Assembly: GCA_018648265.1 (NCBI GenBank)
Contig: JABGRN010000001.1
Location: 62,001 to 126,000, forward strand
Direction of reading: 5' to 3'
Source of the DNA: Prolixibacteraceae bacterium
GTDB taxonomy: Bacteria > Bacteroidota > Bacteroidia > Bacteroidales > Prolixibacteraceae
DNA: 64,000 nt
Made by a program: the position numbers and the translations under genes. Position 1 is the first letter of the stretch; the number at the start of each line of letters is the position of its first letter. Of this stretch, positions 1-9,223 are shown one piece after another. Under the pieces are notes generated by a model. That model worked only from the letters and a program-made list of their open reading frames with translations, did not search any database and was not told the origin of the DNA.

Positions 1-69
1 CGTAAAAAGCATTGAAACGGCAAAAAGAAACAATAGTAAAATATGAAATTTAAGCTTTTATTCAAAAAT

Positions 70-104
70 CTGCAATCGAAAATCGTTAATCTGCAATCGT
101 TAAT
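70..104. repeat. Short direct repeat upstream of argC
   Basis: CTGCAATCG occurs at 70-78 and 91-99, and ATCGTTAAT at 82-90 and 96-104, ending just before the argC start codon. It is one of several short degenerate repeats found between genes here. Positions 1-69 hold nothing I can assign, apart from a possible 14-residue tail of an upstream gene ending in TGA at 44-46. Confidence 0.5.
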
Positions 105-107
105 CAA

Positions 108-1076
108 ATGATAAGGATAGGAATAATAGGAGGTGCGGGATACACAGCGGGTGAATTGTTACGGATTTTATTAAATCATCCGAATGCGGAAATTGAATTT
201 GTACAAAGTTCGAGCAACGCCGGGAATTTGATTTCTGATATTCATATTGATTTATTGGGAGAAACCAATTTAAGTTTTACCGCCAAAATGCCTTTCGATG
301 AGGTTGATGTGATTTTTCTTTGCATGGGACACGGCAAATCGAAAGAGTTTATTGAAAATAATGAACTTCCTGAATCATTAAAAATTATTGATTTGAGTCA
401 CGATTTCAGATTGAAAAGGGAGGACAATAATTTTGTTTACGGATTGCCTGAATTAAACAGGGTAGAAATAAAGTCGGCCAACAAAATTGCGAATCCGGGG
501 TGTTTTGCCACCGGAATTCAACTGGCACTTTTACCACTGGCAGCAAATAAATTGTTAGTAGATGAAGTTCATGTTCAGGCGATTACAGGTTCAACAGGCG
601 CCGGACAAAATCCAACAGAAACATCGCATTTTAGCTGGCGAAACAATAATCTTTCGGCATATAAAGTTTTTCAGCACCAACACGAAGGTGAGATTTTGCA
701 AAGTTTAAAACAGTTGCAGCCTGGTTTTTCCGATGATTTCAATTTTGTGCCAATCCGTGGAAATCACACACGTGGAATTTTTGTTTCGTGTTACACAAAA
801 TTTGATGGTTCAATTGAGGAAGCAAAAGAATTATACAATTCATTTTATGCTGATCATCCTTTTGTTTTTGTAACAAACAAAAATCCAGGATTGAAACAAG
901 TGGTTAACACAAATAAAGGCGTTGTGTATCTGGAAAAACATGGCAACAAATTGGTGATTATTAGTATCACGGATAACTTAGTAAAAGGTGCTTCGGGTCA
1001 GGCAGTTCAAAATATGAACCTGATGTTTGGCCTCGATGAAAAAGCGGGATTAAATTTGAAACCAGTAGCTTTTTAA
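108..1076 (+). CDS. argC: N-acetyl(succinyl)-gamma-glutamyl-phosphate reductase
   Basis: This is the NADPH-dependent reductase of the third step of ornithine/arginine synthesis, converting N-acylglutamyl phosphate to the semialdehyde in the cytoplasm. The 322-residue protein has the N-terminal dinucleotide-binding GGAGYTAGE (residues 8-16) and the active-site cysteine in NPGCFATG (Cys132), both typical of ArgC. The ATG at 108 is the first in frame and gives normal family length. It is followed 103 bp later by argD. Because the carbamoyltransferase of this cluster looks succinylornithine-specific, the acyl group here is probably succinyl rather than acetyl; that is inference from the neighbour, not from ArgC itself. 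Confidence 0.95.
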   Translation: MIRIGIIGGAGYTAGELLRILLNHPNAEIEFVQSSSNAGNLISDIHIDLLGETNLSFTAKMPFDEVDVIFLCMGHGKSKEFIENNELPESLKIIDLSHDFRLKREDNNFVYGLPELNRVEIKSANKIANPGCFATGIQLALLPLAANKLLVDEVHVQAITGSTGAGQNPTETSHFSWRNNNLSAYKVFQHQHEGEILQSLKQLQPGFSDDFNFVPIRGNHTRGIFVSCYTKFDGSIEEAKELYNSFYADHPFVFVTNKNPGLKQVVNTNKGVVYLEKHGNKLVIISITDNLVKGASGQAVQNMNLMFGLDEKAGLNLKPVAF

Positions 1077-1179
1077 AACAAAATTAATTTGAATTAGCAA
1101 TCATAAATAGTGGAATAACAGAATTTCGGTTAGCAGATTGACTTCTAGCTTCCGACTTCCAACTTCCGACTTTCTTAGC

Positions 1180-2331
1180 ATGAAACTTTTTGATGTATAT
1201 CCACTTTTTAATATTACTCCGGTAAAAGCAGAAGGCTGCTATGTTTGGGATTCAGAGGAAAATAAATACCTAGATTTGTACGGGGGGCACGCGGTGATTT
1301 CAATCGGTCACAGTCATCCCAATTATGTGGAAAAGATTTCTACCCAATTATCGCAAATCGGGTTTTATTCCAATTCAATTCAAAATCCGTTGCAACAAGA
1401 ATTGGCTGAGAAATTAGGCGAAGTTTCCGGGTGCTCAGACTACCAGCTTTTTTTGTGTAATTCGGGTGCCGAGGCTAACGAAAATGCAATAAAACTGGCA
1501 TCGTTTGTAACAGGTAAAAAGAAATTTATTAGTTATAAAAAAGGATTTCATGGGAGAACTTCTGCAGCAGTTGCGTTAACCGACAACCCCAAAATTATTG
1601 CTCCGGTTAACGAAACCGAAAATGCAATTATTCTTCCTTTTAACGATATCGAAGCAACTGAAAATATTCTAAAAAAAGGTGATGTTGCAGCAATAATTGT
1701 CGAAGGGATTCAGGGAATTGGCGGGATAAATATTCCTGAAAAATATTTTTTAACAGATTTAAAAAAGCTAACAGAGAAATATAAAACACTTTTAATTCTC
1801 GATGAAATTCAATCGGGTTACGGACGAAGCGGACGATTTTTTGCCTTTCAATATTCCAATGTTCAGCCCGATTTAATTACGGTTGCAAAGGGAATGGGCA
1901 ACGGTTTCCCGATTGGTGGAGTTTTAATTCAACCTGAAATTGAGCCGTGGTTTGGAATGCTGGGAACCACTTTTGGCGGAAACCATTTGGCTTGCGCTGC
2001 AGGAATTGCAGTCCTGGATGTCATTCAGCAAGAAAGTTTGGTGGAGAATTCTGAAAAAGTTGGAAATTATCTCATGAAAAAATTGGCTGAAATTAGTTCC
2101 GATTATGAAATTCGGGGAAAAGGACTAATGATTGGAATAGAATCTAAATTCCCGATTAAAGAATTACGCCAAAAGTTATTATTTGAATATGGGATTTTTA
2201 CCGGAGTGTCTGGGCAAAATATTATCAGGTTGCTGCCTCCGTTAAATTTAACAATCGAGCAGGCCGACCAGTTTTTAAATGCTTTTTCGAAGGCGTTCGC
2301 TGACGTTTCGGCGCGGTTGATTGAACAATAG
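1180..2331 (+). CDS. argD: Acyl-ornithine aminotransferase (class III, PLP)
   Basis: Transfers an amino group from glutamate to N-acylglutamate semialdehyde, giving N-acylornithine. The sequence is a class III PLP aminotransferase: GSH-type glycine-rich site in CNSGAEANENAIK, the DEIQSGYGRSG cofactor loop, and the Schiff-base lysine in VAKGMGNGFP (Lys237). I start at the ATG at 1180. A TTG at 1138 is also in frame, but the 14 residues it would add come from a repetitive CTTCCGAC-type spacer and look non-coding. The protein is then 383 residues, normal for ArgD. It sits between argC and proC. Whether its substrate is acetyl- or succinyl-ornithine cannot be read from it alone. Confidence 0.92.
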   Translation: MKLFDVYPLFNITPVKAEGCYVWDSEENKYLDLYGGHAVISIGHSHPNYVEKISTQLSQIGFYSNSIQNPLQQELAEKLGEVSGCSDYQLFLCNSGAEANENAIKLASFVTGKKKFISYKKGFHGRTSAAVALTDNPKIIAPVNETENAIILPFNDIEATENILKKGDVAAIIVEGIQGIGGINIPEKYFLTDLKKLTEKYKTLLILDEIQSGYGRSGRFFAFQYSNVQPDLITVAKGMGNGFPIGGVLIQPEIEPWFGMLGTTFGGNHLACAAGIAVLDVIQQESLVENSEKVGNYLMKKLAEISSDYEIRGKGLMIGIESKFPIKELRQKLLFEYGIFTGVSGQNIIRLLPPLNLTIEQADQFLNAFSKAFADVSARLIEQ

Positions 2332-2366
2332 ATTTTACTCGCTTGTCATTTTATAAATTAGTTGAA

Positions 2367-3170
2367 ATGGAAAATAAAAAAATAGCAATTATCGGAGTTG
2401 GAAATATGGGTGGTGCAATTGCAGTCGGACTTTTAAAGTCTGGTTTTGTGCCGGCTGCCAATATTTCTGTTGCCGACAGAAAAGAGAGCATTCTTAAAAA
2501 AATGGGTGATTTGAAAGTGAACACTTTTCAAAACAATCTGGATGCAGCAAAAAATGCAGATGTTGTTATCGTAGCCGTAAAACCATATCATATCGAGGGA
2601 GTTATTAACGAAATTAAATCGTGTTTAACTGCTGATAAAATTTTTATTTCAATTGTTGCCGGTGTTGGAATCAGCGAGCTTGGAGAAATGGCCGGGAATA
2701 ATATTCCGATTTTCAGGGTAATGCCAAATACAGCAATTGCTTTGCAGGAATCACTCACCTGTATTTCGGCAAACGGAAACACAGATCCTCACAAAGATTA
2801 TGTAATTGAATTGTTTGACAAACTGGGTAAAACGGTTGAAATTCCTGAAGAGTTAATGGCGGCTGCAACTGTACTTTCGTCGTGCGGAATTGCGTACGCA
2901 CTTCGCTACATTCGGGCTGCCATGCAAGGTGGAATTGAAATAGGGTTTGGTGCAGAAATGGCACAGTTTATTACTGCTCAAACGGTAAAAGGTGCAACTG
3001 AACTGGTGCTGCAATCGGGCAATCATCCCGAGCGCGAAATCGACAAAGTAACCACTCCGCGAGGAGTAACGATTACCGGATTAAACGAAATGGAACACAA
3101 AGGTTTTAGTTCATCGTTAATTCAGGGGGTTTTGGCTTCGTATAAAAAAATTGATAATTCAGAAAAATAA
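2367..3170 (+). CDS. proC: Pyrroline-5-carboxylate reductase
   Basis: Last step of proline synthesis: NAD(P)H-dependent reduction of pyrroline-5-carboxylate to proline. The Rossmann motif IIGVGNMGGAIAVGL begins at about residue 9. The C-terminal dimerisation helix region carries VTTPRGVTITGL, a ProC signature. I chose the ATG at 2367 (267 residues) over an in-frame TTG at 2343 because MENKKIAIIGVG places the nucleotide fold at the usual distance from the N-terminus. Six bases separate its stop from the proB start, so proC and proB are probably co-transcribed. Confidence 0.94.
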   Translation: MENKKIAIIGVGNMGGAIAVGLLKSGFVPAANISVADRKESILKKMGDLKVNTFQNNLDAAKNADVVIVAVKPYHIEGVINEIKSCLTADKIFISIVAGVGISELGEMAGNNIPIFRVMPNTAIALQESLTCISANGNTDPHKDYVIELFDKLGKTVEIPEELMAAATVLSSCGIAYALRYIRAAMQGGIEIGFGAEMAQFITAQTVKGATELVLQSGNHPEREIDKVTTPRGVTITGLNEMEHKGFSSSLIQGVLASYKKIDNSEK

Positions 3171-3176
3171 AACAGG

Positions 3177-4289
3177 GTGCAGTTTCGATACGGTAAAATA
3201 ACGGTAAAAATTGGCAGCAATGTTTTGGCGAAATCCGATGGAACTTTAAATGTTTCACGGATTGCACATTTGGTCGATCAAATTGCTTTTCTTCATAAAA
3301 ATGGAGTGGAAGTGGTGTTGGTTTCGTCGGGTGCGGTTGCAGCGGGTAAAGCTGTTCTTGAACCTGCGAAAAAAATCGATGCTGTCTCGCAACGTCAACT
3401 TTGGGCTGCGCTGGGTCAGGTAAAACTGATTTCGCGTTACTCCGATTTTTTTAGTGAACACGGGTTGGTTTGTGCTCAGGTTTTAACTACAAAAGAGAAT
3501 TTCTCGAGTCGGGCACACTACCTGAATATGAAAAACTGTATTACTACTTTGCTCGAAAATAAAGTTATTCCCATTGTAAATGAAAACGATACAATTTCGG
3601 TGACAGAGTTAATGTTTACTGATAATGATGAACTTTCGGGCTTAATGGCTTCGATGGTAAATTCCGAAGCGTTGATTCTTTTAAGCAATGTCGATGGCGT
3701 TTACAATTCTCATCCTCAAAGTAAAAATGCCGAATTAATTAATAAAATTGAGGTTGCTGAAAAAGAGTTGGAAAATGCAATTTCCGGGGAGCAATCGAAT
3801 TTTGGACGAGGCGGAATGTTAACCAAATTTAGAATTGCTAAAAAAGTTGCCGGCGATGGAATTGGCGTGCACATTGCAAACGGATCATCAGAAAATATTT
3901 TAGTCGACTTGCTGGATACAAAAAAGGATTTACAACACACCTTTTTTGTGCCAAATAAAAAATCATCGAGCGGTGTAAAAAAATGGATTGGATATTCCGA
4001 TGGATTTACAAAGGGTCAGGTTGTTGTGAATCAGGGCGCAATTAATGCTTTGAATTCTGAAAAGGCAGTCAGTTTGCTACCCGTTGGAATTGTGGCAATA
4101 ACAAATGAGTTTAAAAAAGGAGATTTAGTTAAAATAGTTGATGAAACGGATAATGTTGTGGGAATCGGGAAAGCTCAATTTAGTTCAGATAATTTTGAAA
4201 TTGAGAAAAAATCGGAAAAACAACGGCCACTAATTCATTACGATTATTTGTATTTGGAAACGAGCAGAACAGCTCATTCAAAAAAATAG
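3177..4289 (+). CDS. proB: Glutamate 5-kinase with PUA domain
   Basis: First step of proline synthesis: ATP-dependent phosphorylation of glutamate. The amino-acid kinase domain covers about residues 1-260: KIGSNVLAKSDG at the start, VSSGAVAAGK near residue 50, and the glutamate/ATP site segments VNENDTIS and FTDNDELSGLMA. A C-terminal PUA-like domain follows, giving 370 residues as in the long ProB form. No ATG lies near the N-terminus; the GTG at 3177, six bases after proC, is the best start. proC-proB-proA is the complete route from glutamate to proline. Confidence 0.93.
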   Translation: MQFRYGKITVKIGSNVLAKSDGTLNVSRIAHLVDQIAFLHKNGVEVVLVSSGAVAAGKAVLEPAKKIDAVSQRQLWAALGQVKLISRYSDFFSEHGLVCAQVLTTKENFSSRAHYLNMKNCITTLLENKVIPIVNENDTISVTELMFTDNDELSGLMASMVNSEALILLSNVDGVYNSHPQSKNAELINKIEVAEKELENAISGEQSNFGRGGMLTKFRIAKKVAGDGIGVHIANGSSENILVDLLDTKKDLQHTFFVPNKKSSSGVKKWIGYSDGFTKGQVVVNQGAINALNSEKAVSLLPVGIVAITNEFKKGDLVKIVDETDNVVGIGKAQFSSDNFEIEKKSEKQRPLIHYDYLYLETSRTAHSKK

Positions 4290-4423
4290 AAGAATTAACG
4301 GTGAATTCCATAGAATTACGTCGAAAGTATTAAATAATGAATTGAAAATAAAAAATAGCTCAGAATAAAACATTACTATCCTTTCTCCCCTTTTTAGGCC
4401 TTAATTGGAACTTATTCTGAGCT

Positions 4424-4460
4424 CCCTCTCCCCCCCCCGGGAGAGGGTTTTTAAACGAAG
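4424..4460 (+). terminator. GC-rich hairpin with T tract between proB and proA
   Basis: CCCTCTCCC (4424-4432) and GGGAGAGGG (4439-4447) form a perfect 9-bp stem with a six-C loop, followed directly by a T run. It is shaped like an intrinsic terminator, yet lies only 24 bp before the proA start codon, so it may attenuate read-through from proB or be a mobile palindromic repeat. The uninterrupted C run is 9 bases (4430-4438). Confidence 0.45.
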
Positions 4461-4470
4461 TGATACTGAA

Positions 4471-5721
4471 ATGAAAATAGAGAAACAACTACAAAGCGTT
4501 TTAGCTGCCTCACGAAAATTGAATTTGATTGGGGATAATCTAATAAATAAAATTCTGATAGAATTGGCAGCTCAGGCAAGGGCAAACTCCGATATAATTT
4601 TAGCTGAAAATAAAAAAGATTTGGATAGAATGGATTCGCAGGATCCAAAATTTGACAGATTAATATTAACCGAGGAACGAATTGAAAGTATTGCAAGTGA
4701 CATTGAAAATGTGGCAAGTTTGCAAAGCCCGGTTGGAACAATATTAAAAGAGACTATGCGCCCGAACGGCTTAAAAATCAGTAAAGTTTCTGTTCCGTTT
4801 GGTGTAGTCGGAATTATTTATGAAGCCCGGCCAAATGTAACTTTCGATGTTTTTGCACTTTGTTTTAAATCGGGAAATGCCTGTGTTTTAAAAGGCGGCA
4901 GCGATGCCATTTATTCTAATCAGGCGATTGTTTCAATCATTCAAAAAGTACTTCAAAAATTTAATGTCGATGAAAATACGGTTTCATTATTGCCAGCCGG
5001 TCGTGAAGAAACCAACGAAATGTTGCGTGCGCATGGTTACATCAATTTGATTATTCCGCGCGGGAGTCAGGGATTAATAAATTTTGTTCGCGAAAATGCG
5101 ACCATTCCGATAATTGAAACCGGTGCTGGAATTTGCCACACTTATTTCGATAAATTTGGCAACGCTGAAAAAGGCCGCGAGATTATTTTTAATGCAAAAA
5201 CACGCCGTCCGTCGGTTTGTAATGCTCTCGATTGTTTGATAATACACGAAACCAGATTGGATGAACTTCCTGCTTTTGCAAAACGACTGTCCGAAGAAAA
5301 TGTGGTGATTTACGCCGACGAAAAATCATTCAATAAAATAAAAGGAATTTATCCTGAAAACTTGCTTTTAAAAGCAACCGAGAAATCTTTCGGAACAGAA
5401 TTTCTTTCCATGAAAATTGCAATTAAAACGGTTGCTAATTTTGATGAAGCAATTTTACACATTAATAAATACAGTTCGAAACACAGCGAAGCAATAATTT
5501 CAGAAGATTCAGTTCGTATTGAAACATTCAGAAAAATGGTGGATGCATCTTCGGTATATTCAAATGTTTCGACTGCATTTACCGATGGCGCACAATTTGG
5601 CTTGGGTGCCGAAATTGGGATCAGCACACAAAAACTGCATGCACGCGGACCAATGGCGCTGGAAGAACTAACAAGTTATAAATGGATAATTGAAGGAGAC
5701 GGGCAAGTTCGTTCGAAATAA
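4471..5721 (+). CDS. proA: Gamma-glutamyl phosphate reductase
   Basis: Second step of proline synthesis: NADPH reduction of glutamyl-5-phosphate to glutamate semialdehyde. Aldehyde-dehydrogenase-like protein of 416 residues, matching the family's usual size. The catalytic cysteine lies in [10 protein letters not shown] (Cys250), and the segments [11 protein letters not shown] and LKGGSDA are typical of ProA. I start at the ATG at 4471; the in-frame upstream start at 4405 would translate through the GC-rich hairpin. Separated from proB by 181 bp including that hairpin. Confidence 0.94.
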   Translation: MKIEKQLQSVLAASRKLNLIGDNLINKILIELAAQARANSDIILAENKKDLDRMDSQDPKFDRLILTEERIESIASDIENVASLQSPVGTILKETMRPNGLKISKVSVPFGVVGIIYEARPNVTFDVFALCFKSGNACVLKGGSDAIYSNQAIVSIIQKVLQKFNVDENTVSLLPAGREETNEMLRAHGYINLIIPRGSQGLINFVRENATIPIIETGAGICHTYFDKFGNAEKGREIIFNAKTRRPSVCNALDCLIIHETRLDELPAFAKRLSEENVVIYADEKSFNKIKGIYPENLLLKATEKSFGTEFLSMKIAIKTVANFDEAILHINKYSSKHSEAIISEDSVRIETFRKMVDASSVYSNVSTAFTDGAQFGLGAEIGISTQKLHARGPMALEELTSYKWIIEGDGQVRSK

Positions 5722-5744
5722 AATATAAAAATATTATACCACCA

Positions 5745-5808
5745 TAGGCACTTAGAAAACAATAGGAAAAAACTATGTGAACTAATGTGACTATGTGGTT
5801 CAAAGAAA
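5745..5808. repeat. Degenerate CTATGTG-type repeat upstream of argF'
   Basis: The proA-argF' spacer contains the related words ACTATGTGAAC and GACTATGTGGTTC in tandem. Such short degenerate repeats sit before several genes of this window. An in-frame start at 5787 lies inside it and is not believed to be used. Confidence 0.35.
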
Positions 5809-5813
5809 ATAAA

Positions 5814-6761
5814 ATGAAAAATTATACATCTGTAAAAGATATTCCCAGCATTGAAAAAGCAATTGAAACTGCATTCGAAGTGAAAAATAATCCGTTTGGA
5901 TTTCAACACCTTGGGAAAAATAAAACCATGGTTTTGGTGTTTTTTAACTCCAGTTTGCGAACTCGTTTAAGCACTCAAAAAGCGGCCATGAACCTCGGAA
6001 TGAATACCATGGTAATGAATGTAAATGGCGACAGCTGGCAACTCGAATCGGAACTGGGAGTTGTAATGGACGGCGATAAACCCGAACATTTGTTGGAGGC
6101 AATTCCGGTAATTGGAAGATATTGCGATATAATTGGAGTGCGTGCTTTTGCCCGTTTTGAAAGTCGTGAAGACGATTATTCTGAAAGAATAATTAATCAG
6201 TTTGTTGAATATGCCGGGGTTCCGGTTGTGAGCATGGAAGGTGCAACCCGGCACCCGCTGCAAAGTTTTGCCGATTTGGTAACCATCGAAGAATACAAAA
6301 CCAAAGAACGTCCAAAAGTAGTTTTAACGTGGGCGCCGCATCCAAAAGCATTGCCGCAGGCGGTTGCAAACTCGTTTGTTGAATGGATGAATGAAACAGA
6401 TTACAATTTAGTAGTTACTCACCCGAAAGGTTACGAGTTAGCACCCGAATTTATTGGCGATGTGAAAGTAGAATACAACCAGAAAAAGGCATTTGAAGGT
6501 GCCGATTTTATTTATGCAAAAAACTGGTCGTCGTACAGCGATTATGGGAAAGTGCTTTCGAAAGACATGAACTGGACGGTTAACGAAGAAAAAATGGCAC
6601 TTACAAACAATGCTAAATTTATGCACTGTTTGCCGGTTCGCAGAAATGTTGTAGTTACCGATGGAGTAATCGATAACCCAAATTCAATTGTTGTAGATCA
6701 GGCTGCAAATAGAGAAGTGACAGCGCAAGCAGTTTTAAAAATGATTTTGGAAAACTCTTAA
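5814..6761 (+). CDS. argF': N-succinylornithine carbamoyltransferase (SOTCase type)
   Basis: Transfers a carbamoyl group to an N-acylated ornithine, giving N-acylcitrulline. The fold signature is FFNSSLRTRLST for carbamoyl phosphate binding (residues 43-54) and HCLPVRRNV near the C-terminus. Counting from the ATG at 5814, the segment GDKPEHL puts proline at residue 90. In the B. fragilis enzyme Pro90 is the residue reported to select succinylornithine; the Xanthomonas acetylornithine enzyme has glutamate there (family knowledge). The protein is 315 residues, close to the B. fragilis length. This predicts succinylated intermediates for the whole arginine route. Ordinary ornithine carbamoyltransferase is unlikely because the loop matches the transcarbamylase-like branch. 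Confidence 0.92.
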   Translation: MKNYTSVKDIPSIEKAIETAFEVKNNPFGFQHLGKNKTMVLVFFNSSLRTRLSTQKAAMNLGMNTMVMNVNGDSWQLESELGVVMDGDKPEHLLEAIPVIGRYCDIIGVRAFARFESREDDYSERIINQFVEYAGVPVVSMEGATRHPLQSFADLVTIEEYKTKERPKVVLTWAPHPKALPQAVANSFVEWMNETDYNLVVTHPKGYELAPEFIGDVKVEYNQKKAFEGADFIYAKNWSSYSDYGKVLSKDMNWTVNEEKMALTNNAKFMHCLPVRRNVVVTDGVIDNPNSIVVDQAANREVTAQAVLKMILENS

Positions 6762-6766
6762 AAAGT

Positions 6767-6828
6767 CGTCATGCTGAACTTGATTCAGAATCTGTTTCAT
6801 GAGATTCCGAAACGAGTTCGGAATGACG
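6767..6828 (+). repeat. 62-bp palindromic element, copy 1
   Basis: The element starts CGTCAT and ends ATGACG, a 6-bp terminal inverted repeat. Inside are two hairpins (CTGAA/TTCAG and ATTCCGAA/TTCGGAAT) around a central TTTCATGAGA. It begins five bases after the argF' stop. The second copy (7635-7696) is its reverse complement with six mismatches by my count. REP- or MITE-like; on RNA it could also serve as a 3' end structure. Confidence 0.75.
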
Positions 6829-6852
6829 TGCAATTTTTTAGCATTATCATTT

Positions 6853-6860
6853 TAACTTTG
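6853..6860 (+). promoter_or_regulatory. Candidate -7 promoter box for hisA
   Basis: TAACTTTG fits the Bacteroidota TAnnTTTG box 28 bp before the hisA ATG, just downstream of the palindromic element. No clear TTTG box lies 19-21 bp upstream, so support is partial. Confidence 0.35.
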
Positions 6861-6887
6861 CAACTCTGAGACCTTGCTAAAAAAATT

Positions 6888-7619
6888 ATGAATAAAAAAA
6901 TAGAAATAATTCCAGCCATCGATTTAATAGATGGAAAATGTGTTCGGCTTTTGCAAGGCGATTACAGCAAAAAAACTATTTATAACGAAAATCCGCTGGA
7001 GGTAGCTAAAATGTTTGAGGCTGCTGGAATTCGCAGATTGCATTTAGTTGATTTGGATGGTGCCAAAGCAAAACACATTGTAAATCAAAAAATATTGGAA
7101 ACTATTTCAACAAAAACCAATTTAATTATTGATTTTGGAGGCGGATTAAAATCGGATAAAGATTTGGAAATTGCTTTTAATTCGGGCGCACAAATGATTA
7201 CCGGAGGAAGTATCGCTGTAAAAGAGCAGGATACATTTCTGATTTGGCTGGAAAAATATGGCAGCGAAAAAATTATTCTTGGCGCAGATGCAAAAGATGG
7301 AAATATTGCAGTTGGCGGCTGGTTGGAAACCACATCGTTGCCCGTAATAGAGTTTATTTCTGAATTTCATAAAAAAGGAATTTCAAAAGTAATTTCAACC
7401 GATATAAGCCGCGATGGAATGTTATCTGGACCTTCGTTTGAACTTTATGTGGAAATTTTGAAGACACTGCCAAACATCGAAATAATTGCCAGTGGCGGAA
7501 TTGCAACCATGGCCGACATATTAAAATTAGATGAAATGGGAGTGCCAGGAGTAATTACCGGCAAAGCCATTTATGAAAATAGAATAACTTTGAATGAAAT
7601 TGAGGGATTTATTGTTTAA
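6888..7619 (+). CDS. hisA: Phosphoribosylformimino-AICAR-phosphate isomerase
   Basis: Fourth step of histidine synthesis, an Amadori isomerase of TIM-barrel fold. The 243-residue protein has the first half-barrel signature [18 protein letters not shown], with the catalytic aspartate in AIDL, and the second in [20 protein letters not shown] is a phosphate-binding loop. hisF and hisIE follow on the same strand. hisH, hisG, hisD, hisC and hisB are not in this window, so the pathway is split or continues elsewhere. The gene is bracketed by the two copies of the 62-bp element. Confidence 0.95.
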   Translation: MNKKIEIIPAIDLIDGKCVRLLQGDYSKKTIYNENPLEVAKMFEAAGIRRLHLVDLDGAKAKHIVNQKILETISTKTNLIIDFGGGLKSDKDLEIAFNSGAQMITGGSIAVKEQDTFLIWLEKYGSEKIILGADAKDGNIAVGGWLETTSLPVIEFISEFHKKGISKVISTDISRDGMLSGPSFELYVEILKTLPNIEIIASGGIATMADILKLDEMGVPGVITGKAIYENRITLNEIEGFIV

Positions 7620-7634
7620 GCATTTCGATTAGAA

Positions 7635-7696
7635 CGTCATTCCGAATTTGTTTCGGAATCTCATGAAACAGATGCTGAAATAAATTCAGCATGACG
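7635..7696 (-). repeat. 62-bp palindromic element, copy 2 (inverted)
   Basis: Same element as 6767-6828 in reverse orientation, again starting CGTCAT and ending ATGACG, with the two internal hairpins kept. It lies in the hisA-hisF spacer. Differences in the loops leave the stems largely intact, as expected for a structure-conserved repeat. Confidence 0.75.
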
Positions 7697-7736
7697 GGAA
7701 ACTTTAAATTCGCAGCTCAGAACTTGAAACTAATAA

Positions 7737-8492
7737 ATGCTTGCAAAACGAATCATACCATGTTTAGATATCCGAAACGGGCAAACCGTTAAAGGAATTA
7801 ATTTTGTGAATATCCAGGAGGTTGGCGACCCGGTTGAATTGGGTGCAAAATACGCTGCCGAAGGTGCCGACGAATTGTGTTTTTTGGATATTACCGCAAC
7901 TCACGAAGGTCGAAAAACATTTGCTGAATTGGTAAAACGAATTGCAGCACACCTAAATATCCCATTTACTGTTGGGGGTGGAATTAGCGAAATTGCTGAT
8001 GCCGAGAAATTGTTAAGTGCCGGTGCCGATAAAATTTCAATAAATTCGTCAGCAGTAAGAAACCCAAAATTAATCGATGAGTTGGCACGCAATTTTGGAA
8101 GTCAGTTTGTGGTTGTTGCAATCGATGCCCGGGGCGATGAAAAAAACCATTGGACAGTTACCGTAAATGGTGGCCGCATTCCTACCGACAAAGAACTTTT
8201 TTCGTGGGCAAAAGAAGCCGAAGACAGAGGTGCCGGAGAAATTCTTTTTACATCGATGAATCACGATGGAACTAAGAATGGTTTTGCAAACCAACAACTT
8301 TCACAAATGGCCGATTCATTAAAAATACCAATTATTGCTTCGGGCGGAGCAGGTGCAAAGGAACATTTTGTCGATGTTTTTACAAATGGGAAAGCCGATG
8401 CCGGGTTGGCTGCAAGCATTTTTCATTACAACGAAATCCCAATTCCGGATCTTAAAAACTATTTAAAAGAAAACGGAATTGTTGTTCGTTAG
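7737..8492 (+). CDS. hisF: Imidazole glycerol phosphate synthase, cyclase subunit
   Basis: Cyclase half of the HisHF complex; uses ammonia from HisH to make imidazole glycerol phosphate and AICAR. The TIM barrel carries both catalytic aspartates, in [14 protein letters not shown] (Asp11) and [10 protein letters not shown], and the phosphate-binding loops TVGGGI and ASGGAGA. At 251 residues it is full length. The glutaminase partner HisH is not encoded nearby. Confidence 0.96.
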   Translation: MLAKRIIPCLDIRNGQTVKGINFVNIQEVGDPVELGAKYAAEGADELCFLDITATHEGRKTFAELVKRIAAHLNIPFTVGGGISEIADAEKLLSAGADKISINSSAVRNPKLIDELARNFGSQFVVVAIDARGDEKNHWTVTVNGGRIPTDKELFSWAKEAEDRGAGEILFTSMNHDGTKNGFANQQLSQMADSLKIPIIASGGAGAKEHFVDVFTNGKADAGLAASIFHYNEIPIPDLKNYLKENGIVVR

Positions 8493-8533
8493 ATTCAAAG
8501 CCTATTTTTAACTTCGTATTAAATTTTTCAAAA

Positions 8534-9151
8534 ATGAATGAACTCAAAAATATTTCTCAGTTAGATTTCGATAAAATGGATGGCTTGATTCCTGTTGTTG
8601 CTCAGGATAATGAAACCCTTAAAGTTCTAATGGTTGGTTTTATGAACCGTGAGGCTATTGAAAAAACACAGGAAATTGGGAAAGTCACTTTTTTTAGCCG
8701 GACAAAAAAAAGGTTGTGGGCCAAGGGAGAGGAATCTGGAAATTTTTTGAATGTAGTTTCTGTTTTAGTCGATTGCGATGAAGATACCTTACTTATTAAA
8801 GTGAATCCGGTTGGGCCGGTTTGTCATACCGGAACCGATACTTGTTTCGATGAAGTTAATCCAAAAGGCGATGTTCAGTTTTTGAGTTATCTACAAGATT
8901 TTATTGATAAAAGAAAAAATGAAATGCCGGCAGGTTCTTACACCACTTCTTTGTTTAAAAAGGGCACAAGAACAATTGCCCAAAAAGTTGGTGAAGAAGC
9001 AGTGGAAACAATCATCGGAGCAATGGCCAACGACGATGAAAATTTCATTTATGAATCGGGAGATTTGCTTTACCACCTCATTGTTTTGCTTTCTCACAAA
9101 GGATATCGAATTGAAGATATTGTTCGTGAACTCAAAAAGAGACATTCATAA
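8534..9151 (+). CDS. hisIE: Bifunctional phosphoribosyl-AMP cyclohydrolase / phosphoribosyl-ATP pyrophosphatase
   Basis: Carries out steps two and three of histidine synthesis. The HisI half (about residues 1-108) has FMNREA and the zinc-ligand cysteines Cys81, Cys97 and Cys104 in VDCDED and GPVCHTGTDTC. The HisE half (about 112-205) has the helical KVGEEAVETIIGA motif of the pyrophosphohydrolase. The fused order I-E and the 205-residue length are normal. It ends the his gene run. Confidence 0.95.
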   Translation: MNELKNISQLDFDKMDGLIPVVAQDNETLKVLMVGFMNREAIEKTQEIGKVTFFSRTKKRLWAKGEESGNFLNVVSVLVDCDEDTLLIKVNPVGPVCHTGTDTCFDEVNPKGDVQFLSYLQDFIDKRKNEMPAGSYTTSLFKKGTRTIAQKVGEEAVETIIGAMANDDENFIYESGDLLYHLIVLLSHKGYRIEDIVRELKKRHS

Positions 9152-9205
9152 AATATTCATCTATCTTCTTAATTTTCACAAGGTTTCGTTTTGCACGAAT
9201 ATTAA

Positions 9206-9223
9206 AATGTTTTTAAAAACATT
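9206..9223. promoter_or_regulatory. 18-bp palindrome with AAAACAT direct repeats
   Basis: A perfect palindrome of 9+9 bases (AATGTTTTTAAAAACATT) lies 54 bp after hisIE, followed by further AAAACAT words around 9242-9260. It could be an operator for the next gene or a weak 3' structure for the his transcript; the sequence alone does not decide. Confidence 0.35.

Noticed and set aside
1-46. Possible 3' tail of an upstream gene (ends TGA at 44-46)
   Set aside because: Only 14 codons are visible and two frames are possible; not enough to call.
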